Of a DNA stretch of 64,000 nt, positions 62,902 through 64,000 are shown in pieces. Under the pieces are notes generated by a model, which did no database searches, was not told where the DNA came from, and was given only the letters and a program-made list of their open reading frames with translations. Source of the stretch: JAFTYO01 sp045644765 (GTDB taxonomy: Bacteria; Pseudomonadota; Alphaproteobacteria; RF32; CAG-239). The position numbers were made by a program, and so were the translations under genes. Positions within the stretch are counted from its first letter, which is position 1, and each line of letters begins with the position of its first letter. The stretch lies in assembly GCA_045644765.1 (NCBI GenBank), contig JAZRHM010000034.1, forward strand, positions 40,570-104,569, written 5' to 3'.

Positions 62902-63333
62902 TTAATCATCTTTATTTTCTTTTTTATTATTATTTATAAAAATTTTTAAGAATTTTTTATTTTCCCAAACATCTTTTATACGTTCTAATATATTAACTTT
63001 TTCCTCACATATTTGTTTTTCTTCATTCCAAACACCACCATTATTTTTACATACAATTTGATCATAGTGAGTGTAATAATACCAACCATAAACTATTAAA
63101 ATTATAACAATAGCTGATAAAACCAATGTTATTATAGCTTTAGCAAATAACCATAACAACCATAAAAACACCACACCACCAAACATTAATTTATTTTCAA
63201 GCGGAGCAATATTTAATACAAATGCTAAAAAACCATAATATATGGTTAAAACACAAAAAATAACATTAACTATATTCTTAAAACAAAATATAGCAATTTT
63301 CTTAAATTTACTATTTTTAACTTCTTCTGACAT
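62902..63333 (-). CDS. Hypothetical small membrane protein
   Basis: 143 residues with three hydrophobic stretches (about 13-40, 50-65 and 66-87) and a soluble C-terminal part holding CKNNGGVWNEEKQICEE, a two-cysteine motif seen in several small exported proteins. The end is lysine- and asparagine-rich. It lies about 77 bp upstream of clpB on the same strand. Family not recognised. Confidence 0.65.
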   Translation of the reverse strand: MSEEVKNSKFKKIAIFCFKNIVNVIFCVLTIYYGFLAFVLNIAPLENKLMFGGVVFLWLLWLFAKAIITLVLSAIVIILIVYGWYYYTHYDQIVCKNNGGVWNEEKQICEEKVNILERIKDVWENKKFLKIFINNNKKENKDD

Positions 63334-63493
63334 TATATTCTCTTTATTTATTAATATTATTTTTTATACCAATAAATATTATATTTGTAAACTTATATTT
63401 AAAAAACAGACATTAATAAATAAAAAAAACATCTTTTAAAACTTATTTTTATTTGTTATCTTATATATTATATTTATAAGGAGTATATTTAAT

Positions 63494-63943
63494 ATGAAAA
63501 AAATAGCAACTTTATCTATTATAGAAGATATTAAAAACAAACGTTATGTAATGATACGACATAATAGAGGTATAAATAATGGTTTTTTAAATTTTCCAGG
63601 CGGTAAAAAAGAAGAAAATGAAAGTATAACAGATTGTGTTTATCGTGAAACATTAGAAGAAACAGGTTTAACTATAAAAAATCCTACAGAAGTAGGATAT
63701 ATTGAATTTGTAAATCAAAATTTTTTCGTTTACATTTATAAAAGTACCGAATTTGAAGGAAACTTAAAAGAAAACAATAAAGATGAAGTAAATGTTTTCT
63801 GGCAAGATGCTGGAAATATACCTTATGATAAAATGAGAGCTGCAGATAAAGATTTCTTACCGGAAATATTATCAGGAAAATATGTTAAAAGACGTTATTT
63901 TTATGATGAAAATTTTAATTTAGTTGGTTCTGAAGATTTATAA
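63494..63943 (+). CDS. Nudix hydrolase
   Basis: 149 residues with a complete Nudix box, GKKEENESITDCVYRETLEETGL (GX5EX7REUXEEXGU). The surroundings (NFPGGKKEENE, VFWQDAGNIPYDKMRAADKDFLPEIL) resemble MutT/8-oxo-dGTPase-type enzymes of the YtkD or MTH1 sort, but the nucleotide substrate is not readable. ATAAGGAG lies upstream of the ATG. It is divergent from the membrane protein gene. Confidence 0.9.
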   Translation: MKKIATLSIIEDIKNKRYVMIRHNRGINNGFLNFPGGKKEENESITDCVYRETLEETGLTIKNPTEVGYIEFVNQNFFVYIYKSTEFEGNLKENNKDEVNVFWQDAGNIPYDKMRAADKDFLPEILSGKYVKRRYFYDENFNLVGSEDL

Positions 63944-64000
63944 CAATATTGAAATTTTGAATATTGGTATTATTTATAATAACAGTTATGCACAAACAAA

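Noticed and set aside
63945..63968. Terminator after the Nudix gene
   Set aside because: CAATATT/AATATTG is a weak AT-only stem without a clear T-run; not supported as a terminator.

Overview
This AT-rich window (roughly one third G+C by eye) carries an almost gap-free bacterial chromosome segment read with the standard code. The gene set points to a host-associated, anaerobe-capable alphaproteobacterium. Supporting genes are an anaerobic ribonucleotide reductase with its activase, FabI, RNase J, archaeal-type ValRS and ProRS (the ValRS type is known from Rickettsia), an MltG/RecA/Rho core, and prepilins starting GRSMVEMLGVLAIIGVLS. I read it as an uncultured gut-type lineage. That is inference; no rRNA gene is present to confirm it.

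Layout. 1-2.9 kb: two unrecognised genes, one with a HExxH motif and cut by the window edge. 2.9-8.5 kb: rsmD, rluB-like, tadA, valS, a MazG-like pyrophosphatase and a secreted PLD-family nuclease. 8.55-9.17 kb: first copy of an inverted dispersed repeat plus a strong hairpin. 9.2-13.8 kb (minus): dnaB, two UPF0260 paralogues, a YgjP-like metalloprotein and mltG. 13.9-15.9 kb: clpP-clpX. 15.9-20 kb (minus): a HAD phosphatase, a membrane-anchored AMMECR1-like protein, an M49-like peptidase, a 3-TM protein and a tiny lipoprotein. 20.1-20.4 kb: second repeat copy. 20.4-23.6 kb: the anaerobic RNR operon, with the glycyl-radical segment on a separate small gene and a pair of NrdR boxes upstream. 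23.9-30.5 kb: a prepilin, then rpmI-rplT-pheS-pheT-proS. 30.5-37.6 kb: an unknown protein, alaS, a structured RNA leader ending in a terminator, a second prepilin, TspO and RNase J. 37.6-47.7 kb: recA, yihY-like, fabI, a glycosyltransferase, nitroreductase, pepF, a GlmU uridylyltransferase domain, a DUF2207 protein and tRNA-Gly(CCC). 47.7-52.8 kb: a NIF3/CutA-like protein, trxB, then a four-gene NAD salvage operon. 52.8-64 kb: a LOG-family protein, tgt, a DnaJ-SH3 membrane protein, a MinD-like ATPase, a solute-binding protein, a GST, a lipoprotein, rho, clpB, a small membrane protein and a Nudix hydrolase.

How parts work together. nadM, pncA, pncB and nadE together can convert nicotinamide to NAD. 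Two leaders inside this operon share one RNA shape: a stem with a two-base GU bulge, five inner pairs and an 11-nt loop containing AGGGCUUAU. In each, the loop can pair with a downstream AGCC element near the ribosome binding site. This looks like a cis-regulatory RNA that I do not recognise, possibly a riboswitch. A second riboswitch-like leader with mutually exclusive pairings and a terminator lies upstream of the 34.6 kb prepilin. Other points of interest are the split NrdD, the AMMECR1-like/M49 operon, and the inverted repeats whose hairpin differs by a compensatory base-pair change.
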